From: Arthonia radiata
Taxonomy: Eukaryota; Ascomycota; Arthoniomycetes; Arthoniales; Arthoniaceae
Length of the DNA stretch: 64,000 nucleotides
Direction of reading: 5' to 3'
Assembly (NCBI GenBank): GCA_002989075.1
Contig: PSQN01000014.1
Coordinates: forward strand, 1,116,001 to 1,180,000
Shown here: positions 45,461 through 57,200 of the stretch, one piece after another
How the letters are laid out: every line of letters starts with the position of its first letter
Position numbering within the stretch: the first letter of the stretch is position 1
Notes under the pieces: generated by a model
The model's database searches: none
What the model was told of the DNA's origin: nothing
The model's input: the letters and a program-made list of their open reading frames with translations, nothing else
Translations under genes and position numbers: made by a program

Positions 45461-48400
45461 TCAATCCCTCCGCCCCTCATTCAACACCAACTCCACCACA
45501 ATCTGACTCCGTTCATTCTCCGGATGCTGCAACGCGAACTTCACCGTCCGTCCGTCCCCGCCCACCTGACTGCGCCCATTGTCCAAACACCGCACATCCC
45601 GCCCAGCGACAACCTGCTTCAACCGCCCGTTCAGCGCGTCTCTTACCTCCACAAAGTCGCTGTCAAACAGCACCAGATAGCCGCCTACCAAACTCGCCTG
45701 CTTCGCGCGTCCCACAAACTCCATGACCACAGACCTGCTCACATCACCGTATTTATTGACGTAAACAGCGCACTCCTCATACACGCACAACAGCTCACTC
45801 CCATCCGCCGCAAGCCGGAACATAGCCACAGGCTCCATATCCCGCAACCTTGTCGCGATCGTAGAGACGTGCGGCTGGCTCAAATCCGGCACGCTCCACG
45901 CCGTCTTCTTATCCAGCGTCAGCACCTCAAACCCCTTACTCGTCGCCACCGCCAACGTATTACTGAACAAATCCAGCGCCGTGCAATCCGCGGGTATGTA
46001 AAAGTCGTCGTAATCCCTGAAGAAGTCCGTGTGCCCCCTGAATACCCTACCCATGCGGCCGATGCCCCCGGTGCCGGAGGAGCCGGTATGGCTCTTCTGG
46101 TAGACGGGCTCGAGGATCTTGAAGATGGAGGTGCGGGACTCGCGCTTCTCGTAGAAGAGCAGCGTGCGGTCCTTCATGCGGCCGACGGTGAAGAAGCCGA
46201 CGTCTTTGGAGCCGGAGAGTTTCTGGGGGGACTTTTTGATGGAGTCGGTGCCGGAGGTGGAGGTTGAGGCGGTGGTGGAGGAGACGACGACGTCGAGGTG
46301 GTAGGCGATGAGGGATTTGTCGGAGATGAGGAGGAAGAGGGAGAAGTCTTCGAGGATGGCGAGTTGGGTGACGCGGGGGATAGGGATGGCCTGGGGGTAG
46401 TTAGCGAGCGCCAGAGGGGTAGGTAAGTGATGCAGATATGGAGGAAGGCGCATCGGCACTGCAGGGAGGGAGAGAGAATATGACTCACCCTTGTCCAGCC
46501 GCGAGGATTGCCCGCCTCGGCGAGGTAGACACCGTAGTCCGTGCCGATTGCAGTCATCGACTTCCCGTTCTGCTGGGTGAACGAGGTCGCGCAGTTAACA
46601 CGAGCACGACATATCGGCGCAGGCCGACCAGCAGTCTTGTAGCGGTTTTCAACATCTTCAAGTGCCCGTACGAGCGGCGTGCCTTTGATCGTGATCATCT
46701 TCTGACCTACCATTGCACCGCTCTCATACGCGAACGCAGCGTCAGCGACGACCTGTAACCGGAACGGCTCAGCGTTCTGCGAGAACAGTGACGCGGCATG
46801 CTTCGTCTTCGCCTCGATGATCTTATCACACCAGTCCTTTCTATTCGAGGCGCTTGACGCGTAGAGTGTGAAAACCTCTTTGCCGAGATGCTTGATCTTG
46901 AAGGGAAACAGCGTCTTCTCGTTCTGAGATTGATCTATCGAAGTCGTGGTCGTCAGTTGGCTGGTAGTCGCGGAGTGGACCTGCTGTAATGACGAGTTGC
47001 TACCCGGACTGGGCAGACCTGGCCGAGGACTGGAGGTCGTCCGGACCATTCTAGGATCTTGAGGCTGCCGGGCGGTATTCGCTGTTCCAGCCGAAGAGAT
47101 GCCTTTCATGGTCGACTTGACCGCAGGGTCATCATCGACTGACTCAAGGACGAGTAGCTCCATGGGGATGGGCATCTTCGAGACATCGTACAGCTCAGAC
47201 TTGCTGTCCTTATTTGAGACGGTTTTTGCCAGCACGAGAAAATTGTCGAGAAGTATTGCTTGTGTGTCTAACACTGTGAAGCGAGTGCCACCGCCACGGC
47301 CCAATTCTCCATTGTAGATCAGCTCACGCCCCCATTGCGCCAGATTCAATTCGACCTTGCTCATCTCTGGCCGCAGTTTGAGCTTCGCCTGCAAATCCAG
47401 CAGCTGGGCTTTGCGCGTCTCTTCGGCTAGTCGGGCATTGCATTCCCGCGTCGCTTCTTGGATTTCTTCGACAGCCAGCTGCAGGTTGGCTTTCTCCTCC
47501 GAGTCTTGCTTCATGTTCTTTAAGACAGTTTGCAAGAGAAGCGAGTAGCGCTGGATCTTGGTAATGGGTGCTTTGAGGTAATGGTCCCATGCCAGCCGCT
47601 GAGCTTTGGGGTTATTTCTGGCTGAGTCCAAAAAGTCGTGGAACATGATATTCCTCCGGTCCTCCTGCTTGATGAGAAATTCAGCATTCGGATAGTTGGC
47701 GGTGTAGTCGATGTATGCTGGCTTGGCCTTTCGTATCCAGTCGCGGAAGATGTCGCTAAACCCAACGACCCACGGGCCTTGCTCCTTTTGCCTGTACAAC
47801 AGCTGAGGCAGCAGGTAGTCCTCGTTTGCTCGCTGCACTGCGGCCAGCTTGCCGAATACACTCCTGGTGAATGGCTCGAGGTTCTTTGGCGGCATGATCT
47901 TCGGTGTGCTTCTCTCCAAACCTTCCCTGTATAAAGAGCCCAGCAGCTTCAAGTCGTTGATGTACTTGTACTCGGATTGCACGATCTCATGGAGATTGTT
48001 CTGCCTTTCAATCTCCTTTTTGTCCATATCGGCAACGTCTTCCTTCTTGATGTTGTAGTACGAAGCCCAATCTGCGGGACCTGGTGATCCACTTTCATCG
48101 ACGTCAATCTTTCGAATCGTTCTCTGGCAATGATGCGAATAGCATCGCCCATGTGCTTCATACTCGTGTACTTTCTGCGAGTAGCAGCCTCTTCCAGTCA
48201 GCTGGTATAGAACGCCCGTTGGCTCACCCGCCCCAAAGCGTAGCCATTCCTCATCATGAATTAACGTGTCTGTATTGTACATTACCTGCAAAACATGGTC
48301 ACTCAACGCTTCAGCGACTGGAATGTTCAAGTTTGCAACCTTGTTCGTGAACAGGTTGACAAGTATCTCTTCGATCATGTGGCTCTTGAGCTCAGGGTCG

Positions 48401-50415
48401 CCTTCCGCGATGCTTCTCAACCATTTTACTAGTGAACTGAGGGCCCACGGTTCTGAGCAGCGATCGTAATCTGCCTGCCGCAGCTTCGACGGCTGTACTC
48501 GCTTACCCGATGGCAAACTTGGAAGATCAGGCGCGCCAATGCTGGACACGCTTGAGGACTCTGTGCCCGTTGCCTGCACCCTGAGTTGCGATTTTCGCTT
48601 CTCCTCTGCGTCGGTCTTAGCTCGTGCCGGCGTGACTGTCTGTTGCACAGTGCTGGTGTTCCCTAGTGAGTGAGACCTTGGAAAGTTCGTGCTGTGGATT
48701 GAAGCATGTTGAGCGTATGATCCTGGATTGGCAACGTGATACTCAGATCCTGCCGGTATGGAAGGAAGAGGCCGCCCGGGGATGGTTGTTAGGGGTTGAT
48801 GATACGTCTCGGGTACCATATGGTCCCCTAGTACCTGAGCTTGTTGAGCAGCCTGCTGTGCCTGTTGAGCCTGCTGCATGATGTACGCTCTCTCCGCAGG
48901 GTCATCCGTTTCGAAACTCATCTTCCGGCCCATCGCATTTGGGTCAGCGAATCCTCCAGTGCCCGACTCGTCAACTCTTGCACCTGATGCTGGGTATTGT
49001 TGAAAGGTACTCATCGTCGTGACCGACGTCTGACTGGAAGTGCGCATTGTGGATCCGCTAAGATCAGTACCAACAGTCGCACGCGAGCTGACGGACGGAT
49101 GCTGGTTGAAGCTTCCCTGTAGTGGACTTGACGCAGAGAGTGTAGCCGCGTCGTCACGGTGTGACATGGGCATGGCAAACCCACCCGCGAGTGCGCTCAT
49201 ATCAAATGCGCCAAAGTCGTCGCCTCCATCTTCATCTTCGTACCCCTCATCAACTTGCGTTGACTGCTCTTGATCGCCGAAGCCGTTTGTCAAGCGACTC
49301 GAGCTTCGACTTCTTCGGTCCCGATCGTCCTCTTCTTGCTGTTCTGCCATGCGCATGGCTTCTAAGCCAGCAGCCGCTTCGGCATCGCTGTCTTCGTCTT
49401 CGTCATCTTCGTCGCCGGATTCGTCATAATATGATCGTACATCGTTGTTCGCGGGATACGCCTCATAGCCGCCGTTGACGTTAGTCCGCAAAGATTCTTG
49501 GCGTCCTGGATATGATGGCTGGTTGACATATGATGTTGAAGCCGGCTGATGTTGCGCATAAGTCCCTGTGTTCAGGAGGGCGCTTTCGACCTCATCAAAC
49601 AGATCCTCCTGCGCTCGCCTCTCAGCATCTGGATCGGTCTCCTCGTAAGGATGATTGCCGTTGGCATTTCCAGGATAGGTCACACCTGGTGGAGGTGGCC
49701 CGGGGAGTGGTCTTGCTTGGGGGTGTCGGGTGGACTGCTGCCGTTCAATGCTTTCCACATGACGTTGGGGCTCGGGCATCGGTACAGACGCTGTTGGGGG
49801 GCCAGGTGGTCGTGGAAACGCGGAGGCAAGGTGCATGGTTGAGTCACTCCGACCATGTCCTGTGGGAGGCGTTTGACGATCGTACAGATCAGGCGACGGA
49901 GAGTGTTGCGGTGGGACAGGAAACCGAGTTGTGGGGGAAAGCGGCGGCGGCGGGTGCTGGTATGCATCATAGAATGTATTTGGCGATGGTGAATGTGGAG
50001 AAGTGACTTGTCTGTACGGAGCGGACGTGCTGTAGCGATGCGCTGTGCGGTATGAGCTTGCCGGGTTTACGTATCCCGAATATTGCTGTGCAGGCGAAGC
50101 CGGCGGGTAGCCTTGAGGGATGTTGGGGGAGGAGGACTGCGCAGAGTTGTGGGCGCCATAGGAGGATACATTTTGAGGAAAGGCAGCTGTCGCGGGCCCA
50201 TATATTGAGTTTGCGGCGCTTGCGATTGAATTGTCATGATAGGCGGCGGGATTGTAGGGACGGTGTGACGAGGATTGGGTGCTTGGCGGGGGAGGATGTG
50301 CAGAGTAAGGCTGATACTGTGTCGGTGGGCTGGGATGCTGCTGCGCGTAGGCTTGAGGGTTGTAGGAGGCGTGAGGAGATTGAGGAGGACGTGGTGGGGG
50401 TGGTGGCCCACTCAT
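45461..50415 (-). CDS. ROM2: Rho1 guanine nucleotide exchange factor, ROM2-like (DEP-like, DH, PH, CNH), two exons
   Basis: Activator of Rho1 in the cell-wall-integrity pathway, acting at the plasma membrane. Exons 50415-46489 and 46390-45461 give 1618 residues (phase 0). The N-terminal about 640 residues are Pro/Ser/Gln-rich and probably disordered. A DEP-like domain lies about 655-745 (LVKWLRSIAEGDPELKSHMI), the DH/RhoGEF domain about 805-1005 (LHEIVQSEYKYINDLKLLGS, with the helix ITKIQRYSLLLQTVLKNM), a PH domain about 1020-1205 interrupted by a Ser/Thr-rich insert, and the CNH domain from about 1215 to the end. This is the ROM1/ROM2 order. The single intron falls inside the CNH domain. Paralogue choice (ROM2 rather than ROM1) is by convention. 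Confidence 0.92.
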
Positions 50416-51127
50416 CGCTGCAGTGCGAAGTGTAATACAGAGCCCATTGCGCGCGTTTCAGACCAGCTATCGCGAGACTGGTGACGGCGAGGGCCGAGTA
50501 CTTGCAGTGGGAAGGGTGTGATCGAAACGTGGGAGTCGGGTGTTCCTGTGATGTGCCTAGGATGAGAAGGTATCGGTGGAAGTAGCTGCAATGATGATGG
50601 AGGGCTGAGGAGAGGCGTGGCGTGGCTGTTCAACAGTGCCTTGTGGCCTTGAACTGTGACCACCCGTTCGAGTGCTGCTTCATCCGCTGCGCAACCGATA
50701 CCTCACCAGGTCACCTCGGCCAATCGGACCCACTCTACGTATCGTGTCCTACAGAGACCCTGTGACTGCACGTACATGAGTGCAACGAAGCATAATTGCA
50801 ATGATGCTTGGCACTGGCATCTCGTCTTTGAAACAACCAGATGAAATATCCACCATGTTCAGACGTGAGCACGACCTCGCAGGTGAAAGCTTTCCAGAGA
50901 CAGCATCGTCTCCAATCACTAATTGACACAGCTAGTTATAGACCCATCGCCAAACGCCATACCGTCAGAGGGGTATTATAACATCGTAATCGCCTTGACA
51001 AAATAACAAGCCCATATCTGTACAGTCTGTAGCACTTCTGGATCGCGTCTCGCACTCTCTTGACATCTCCCTTGTCCCTGCTCAAGCGTTGACCTCTTTC
51101 CTCGCTTGACCGTATCGTAAATGCGCC
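50416..51127. promoter_or_regulatory. upstream region of the Rho GEF gene
   Basis: About 710 bases between the Rho GEF start and the 3' end of the next reverse-strand gene. No other gene is supported. Confidence 0.3.
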
Positions 51128-53689
51128 TCACGCTTCGCTCACACTCCTCCTCAACTCTTCCACAGGGCTCTCCCGCTCTCCACCGGCGTTCATCCGCATT
51201 TCCTCTGCTCTACCGATGCTGCTCGTTGCGCTTGCGTAGTCACCGCCGGCCTCGTTGACAACGCTTGCGATGCTGGCGCTCACACTTGCGATCGGCACAA
51301 TCGTATCGCTGCCCCCCTCACCCGGCACTGTCGTCCCAGCCCCGCTCATGCTTGAGGCTGCGCTTTTCGCGCTGGAGCTGGCGTCTTTGGCCGACTTCGG
51401 TGCTTTCTCAGAGAGAATGCTGGACGCATCATCCGACAGTGATGATTTTGATGACGCAGCAGCGCGGGTGGCGGATGAGGCGCGGGAAGAGGTAGAAGAA
51501 CCTGAAGAGTCGGCGTCAGAGGCCACTGAATCTGTTGCGGATGAAGCCGATGATGCGACTGGTGAAGCAACCGCCGACGCCCTCGAAGAGCCCGATGACG
51601 AGACACTCGAGCCGGAGGAGGCCAGTGAATCGGTTGCTGAGGAAGCTCTCGATGACGCTGAGGCAGATGCGCTGGATCCGCCAGAGCCGACCGAGTCAGT
51701 TGCTGAACTTGCTCGAGAGGAAGCTGACGATGCTACATCGCCAATTGGACTGGCAGCGGAGAACACTTTCTGTTTCGCTCTGTCAGTGGCGCTCTCGCCT
51801 TCACCAACAACAGACTGAGCTGCTTCGCCAACCCGTGAAGACAAGCTCTCTGCCGTTCCTTGAGGCGTCTCGCGCTGCACAGCTTCCTGGGCTTTCTCTT
51901 TGGCTTGCTGTGCGACTCGAGCAGCCCCGGGTGGTGTGTAGCGCGTGCTGAAGTCTTTGCTCGAATCTCGAGCGTCCACCTTCCAATGCGCTACCTCTTT
52001 CAGTCTGGCGAGTTCTTTGGCTGCGTCTTCGGCGATTGCCATGCCTCTGCTCTCGACCTCTTCAGCTACCCTGCGCGCTTTTTCAGGTCCTTCGTGATCG
52101 CTGACGACGGACTGCAGCGTTTCCCGCCACTCATCAAAGGACTTGCGCATGGCGTGATACTCACTCCAGTCCTTGTACGTCACACCCTCCATACTTGCCC
52201 ATCGCATGCCTATCTCCTGCAGTCCAGCCTCGCGGATGCTATCCACGACATCAAGCGTTGAATCGGCTGCGGCGTCGGTCAGCTTCTGTGTCTCGTCGTT
52301 GAATGACTTCCGCCATGCGCGAAGCTTTTGGGCATTATCTTTGACCTTCTTTCCTGCCGCACGAACAGATTCGCGTGCTCTGTCTTTGGCTTTCTCAACA
52401 TCGTCGGCACTGCTCTCTTCCCCGTCTGATGAAAGTGATGAGACGATTGAGAGGACATCAGATTTCAGAGACGAGATAGCGGACTTGGCTGTCTCTTCCA
52501 AAGACGTGACTAGAGCTTCGCCGGTTCCTTGAGATTGATCTTCAGTCTGCTTCTTCGAGATCTCACTGATCCGCTGTCGTAGGCCATCCGCTCCTTCTTC
52601 AGCGGCACGATTGAACTTATTTTTCCAGACTTGTAGTTCATCGACCACGTTGTCGGGCGCCTTGGTGGAAGAAGGCTTGATGCTCGACACCGCTGAGGCT
52701 ATCGACGACGTTGCCGCCGAGATGGGGGACTCCGTACTACCCGCTGTATTTGACGAGATGCTGTCTTTTGAGCTTGACGAAGACGATGAGGATGACATGG
52801 ACTCGGCTTCGGACTCCACGGCTGCTTCTATGCTCTTGCTCTCTCTATAGTTGGCTAGTCTTTCCCGAATCTTCACGAGCTGCGGTTGCACATTCTCGCC
52901 ATACAAGAGGTAAATAGATGGCCATACTCTCCTCTGAACAAACGTTGCGGCGTTTGTGGCCGCCCAGCGTCCATAAGGCAGACCCACCTCAGTCGTAAAG
53001 CGTGACCCTCGCTGATATGTATCGACAGCGTATGGGCGTGTCTTCTCGTACGTTGGTACAATAATGGTGTCGTATTGCGTCCCCGCGAAGTTCTTCACGT
53101 TGGCGTAGTAGGGTTCCAACTTGACCGACGCTGCATCTACGTGCGGGCCGAGAGAAATTTGATAGACCTCGGAAATCCTGAGTCTGCCTTTCTCTATCTG
53201 GGGCTTTATGGCCTTTTCCCATTCCTGCTGGCTGTACACTTTTACAGTCTCGACCCGCGGTGCTCCGTAGAGCTCGTAGTTTCGCTGCACAAACCCATAC
53301 GACGGCAAGAGGACTGTATTGTAGGCCTTGTCGGCATATGGCCTTGCGAGTTCGACGTAGGGGGCAGCATATGCGTCATAGTATGGTCGTACGTGTGGGC
53401 TGACCGCATCTCTAGCCTGGAAGTAGGGCCGGCATATTCTGGGAGAATCCGAGGTGACTTCTTCGAGCGTGGAGGGGCATCGGAACAAGACAGTGAGGAT
53501 ACTGAACCATACTGATAGCCTGTAAAAATGAGTCAATCGGCTGAGGTCGAGGTAGGACCATGATGGCATCACTTACCTCAACAGATTGCTCAATATCCGT
53601 CTTGACCATGTTGGTTTAGGGCGCTGACTATACACTCGTCGGGGTTCGTCTACTGCGTCACGCCCATCGCTGATTTTGCGTGAGCTCAT
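51128..53689 (-). CDS. SHE10-like protein with N-terminal membrane anchor and Tyr/Pro repeats, two exons
   Basis: Exons 53689-53577 and 53519-51128 give 834 residues (phase 2). The long open frame begins inside an intron; the true start is MSSRKISDGRDAVDEPRRVY, which leads to a single membrane anchor (LRLSVWFSILTVLF). Residues about 55-215 hold repeated Tyr/Pro motifs (RPYYDAYAAPYVELARPYAD, PHVDAASVKLEPYYANVKNF, TYEKTRPYAVDTYQRG). Then come a Ser run, helical coiled stretches (LKEVAHWKVDARDSS region) and a Ser/Ala-rich C-terminus. From memory this architecture matches yeast SHE10/OSW7-type proteins, and fungal relatives are often mislabelled as a homeobox factor; no homeodomain is present. 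Probable ER or secretory-membrane location; function unknown. Confidence 0.75.
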
Positions 53690-54295
53690 ACTGCTCCGCA
53701 GACCCAAGGGACAGGCAGATAGGATCAAGGCCCTGAACGCATTGACGGAGTCGGTCAGAGAACGCGTCCGAGACGCGTGGTGTAATAGAGCTTTGTGGTA
53801 CTCCGGCGCTGCACGAGCTCAATGCAGCTTCGGTTGTGTGGTTCGATTGCTGTAAGTCTCTGGACACAATGGGCTATAAAACATAAGGACCAGAAGCTGG
53901 ATAGCAGGGAAAGTGGGCAGATCAACAGATGGAGATGAGCCAACAAGACGATTGGTCGCGTGTCAATTTAGCATGTGATGATAGACCTGAACAACGTCAC
54001 TCTTCCTCTGTTTGCTATGAACTTCTCAAACAACGCCCAGCTTTAACTCATTCGATTAGTTGACCTTCACATTCGGCAAGCGCAGGTTTTGATTGACACC
54101 GCTTTGCTCTTTCTGATTCTTCATCGCTCCTTTGAAACCTCCTTTACCCTCGCCTTCCGCACCCAAAGCGATCTGCGCGCTCCTGACGACTCACTCATTC
54201 CTCCGTAAAGTCAGCCAGGACGAGCTCTCATTACTATCACTACTTGCATGCGGTAATACGATTTACGGGAGTGTCTCCCTCTCAGACTCTCTGCC
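53690..54295. promoter_or_regulatory. divergent promoter region, SHE10-like gene / Doa10
   Basis: About 600 bases between outward-pointing starts. The part before the Doa10 ATG is pyrimidine-rich. No named element is certain. Confidence 0.35.
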
Positions 54296-57200
54296 ATGGC
54301 AGAATCCTCCACCCCTTCTCCAGTGCCTGCGGCTCACCCCAGCCAACCCGCCGAAACGAAAGATGAATCCAATCTCTGTCGAATATGCCGCGGCGAAGCC
54401 ACAGAGCAAGAGCCTTTATATCATCCCTGCAAATGCAGCGGCAGCATAATGCACGTGCACCAAGAATGTTTGATGGAATGGCTTTCCCACTCTCAAAAGA
54501 AGCACTGCGAGCTGTGCAAGACATCGTTTCGCTTCACCAAGCTCTATGCTGCGGACATGCCGGAGAAGCTCCCCACTGGAGTATTCTTGCGGCGCGCTGC
54601 TGCCCACGTTGCACAGCACTTCGTAACATGGATGCGTGGTTGCCTTGTCTTTTCCATCTGGGCCGTTTGGCTTCCCTGGACAATGCGATTCGTGTGGTGG
54701 GGTCTTTTCTGGTTGGCAGATGTCGGATGGGTTAAGGATCCTCATACATATTCCCACAACGGAACAATTCATGCGAACACGACTCTGCCTGCGGATAACA
54801 CGACTGCCTTCGACGCCAGATCGGCAGTGATGGAAGAAGTCCTTCGAGGCCCAGCTATACTCCGCGTGACGACCTGGATGCTTCAAACGCTGATATCTAG
54901 TCCCAGCAAGGGTGTCATGAATGATTTGACACCTGAGAACCACATGCAGGGAGATCTGCTAGCAAACAACTCAACCCAGCTGTTAGAGCGCGGTACTCTG
55001 CTTTGCGGTGTTGGGTTCTTGACATCACTCACTTCCAGTCCTCTGGCCAATCGTATTGTCATTGACATCCTTGAAGGCCTTGTTATAACCCTTGCGCTTG
55101 TAGCACTCATCATACTGGTTCTTCTGATTCGGGAATGGGTCGTTCAACAACAGCCCATCGTGAACCTGCAAAATGACAACGAAGAGATGAGACAAGCTTT
55201 ACAAAGACATGCGCACGAAGGCGAACAGCAACCACCACAGAGACCACCTCGTGCCCGACGACGCACCAGTGTGCTTAACAGAGAGCCTGATGCGTTCGTA
55301 AAGAACATCTTGCAGGAGATGGAACACGGGAACGGCAATCGGCCTGATCTCCAAAAGGCGAGTGAGTCACAAATTCGCAACCTACATGCAAGAACCATCA
55401 CTGGCCAGTCAATGTTTAAAGCAGAATTCCTTGAGCGCCTCAAGGAGACCAACGGACCGGCAAATACAACGCAAGCTGAAGCTGCGATACTGTTGAGTGA
55501 CATCGAGGAGGCATCTCAAGCCTTGCGCATCGCCTACGCTGAAGCGGTTCGGGATGAGGATTTGCAAAAGCTCAGAACTCTTCAGCGCAATCTCCATTCT
55601 TTCCGGCAAATACTTGCTCTCCTACCTGAAGACCTTGTGAAGCCGATCGACAATAGCAGCGAGGAGATCAAATCTTCCATGAAGAGCATGTTTCCAATGG
55701 TGAGGATCAAGTCTCGTTTGAGGGACCTCGGGCCGCTATCTCAGCGTTTGAGAAATGGTACTGCGCAGAGGTCAGCAGGAACTCAAATGCAACCAGGGGC
55801 CGAGGTAACCGATCAACGGGATGCATCGCCTCAGGAGCGACCTACGATGCCGCCAAGAGACGAATCATTTGTCGCGACCGAGATTCAGCGAGACTTGCAA
55901 GAAGGCCATTCAGATGATCCACCCGTCGATGTCAGTATCCCAAAGCGGGCGCGAGCCGATGACTCGCCAAAAGCACTTGATGAACATCTGGGATCAGACA
56001 CAGACAGCTACGAGAATGTTGAGAAGATGACCGACGAGATTGCAAAGGAAAGTGCAGAAGCCGCCTCCGCGTTGACTGAGAACACCAACGATTCCCCAGC
56101 GAATGAGGTATTGTTGGACAATTCGCAAAGACAGGATGCTGCAGGCACTCCAGACCTCAGTTCTTCAGATGTCCACGCACCTGAGCGCGAGAATCCCTCT
56201 ATTGGTGGTCAAAGCGAGCAGCGCAGCTCTCAGGACCTCACAGTCGGCGATACGAACCCCGTTCACGGAGCGCAAAATCACGCAATAGTGCATGGCACTG
56301 TTGATGGCGATCGTCCCGAGGATGCACCCGCTCCGGTGCAGAAGGACCTTGTGGAGTGGGCCGCTGACTGGCTCTGGGGCGATCTCCATCCTAGTCAGAG
56401 GCAGCGCGGGAATGCTCAAGAAGGGTTGCAAGCAGATCGAGAAGAAATTGTTCAAGCACCTGATCAACCGGCGCCAGAGCCTGCTGTGCAAGAAGAGCAA
56501 CGCGAGCTTCACAATGAAGTTGAGCGCGGAGAAGAACAAGAACAAGCAGGTGCAGTTGCAGCACAGCCCGAAGAAGAACAACCGCCACCAAACGAAGGCG
56601 AGGCTGCCCAACAAGCCCAGGCGCCAGCCGATGCTGCCGGCTTGTTCGGCGACATCGAAGGCATGGATGATGCTGAGGACCTAGAGGGGGTCATGGAATT
56701 AATTGGTATGCAAGGACCACTCACAAATTTGCTGACCAACGCCATGTTTGCTTCGGTGTTCGTATCGTGCACCATTGTCATTGCCGTTTGGATCCCATTT
56801 CTACTGGGCAAGATTGCGTTGATCATGCTGGCTCATCCGATTTCTGTGATCGAGGCACCGCTGGCGATGATCAACTTCGTGACCAACGTCGTTTACGACC
56901 TTGGTTTACTCATGTCTGCGAGCTTACTACAGTGGATGGTTTTGGCACCGATGATGTACTTGGTCAACAACTGGTATGACCTACTTCCCACCAGCCTGGC
57001 TCAAACAAAATTATGGCCTGCCCTGGAACTATCGACCAATGATCTGATCAGCTCTACGGCATCTCGGCTGATGTCCACACTTCGCTCCACCGTCGAAGGA
57101 ACAGACGTTGCATACTCGACCCTCACATTCGACGCTCATGCTGCTGTTCGAGCACTCGAGGGCTTTGTGAGCCAGGCGAGCCAGCAAATAGCAGCAACAT

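Noticed and set aside
45236-46267. 343-residue forward frame rich in Pro and His
   Set aside because: Opposite the CNH domain of the Rho GEF; no support of its own.
51255-51818. 187-residue forward acidic frame
   Set aside because: Antisense of the Ser/Ala-rich C-terminus of the SHE10-like gene; Ser codons reversed give Glu/Asp/Ala runs.
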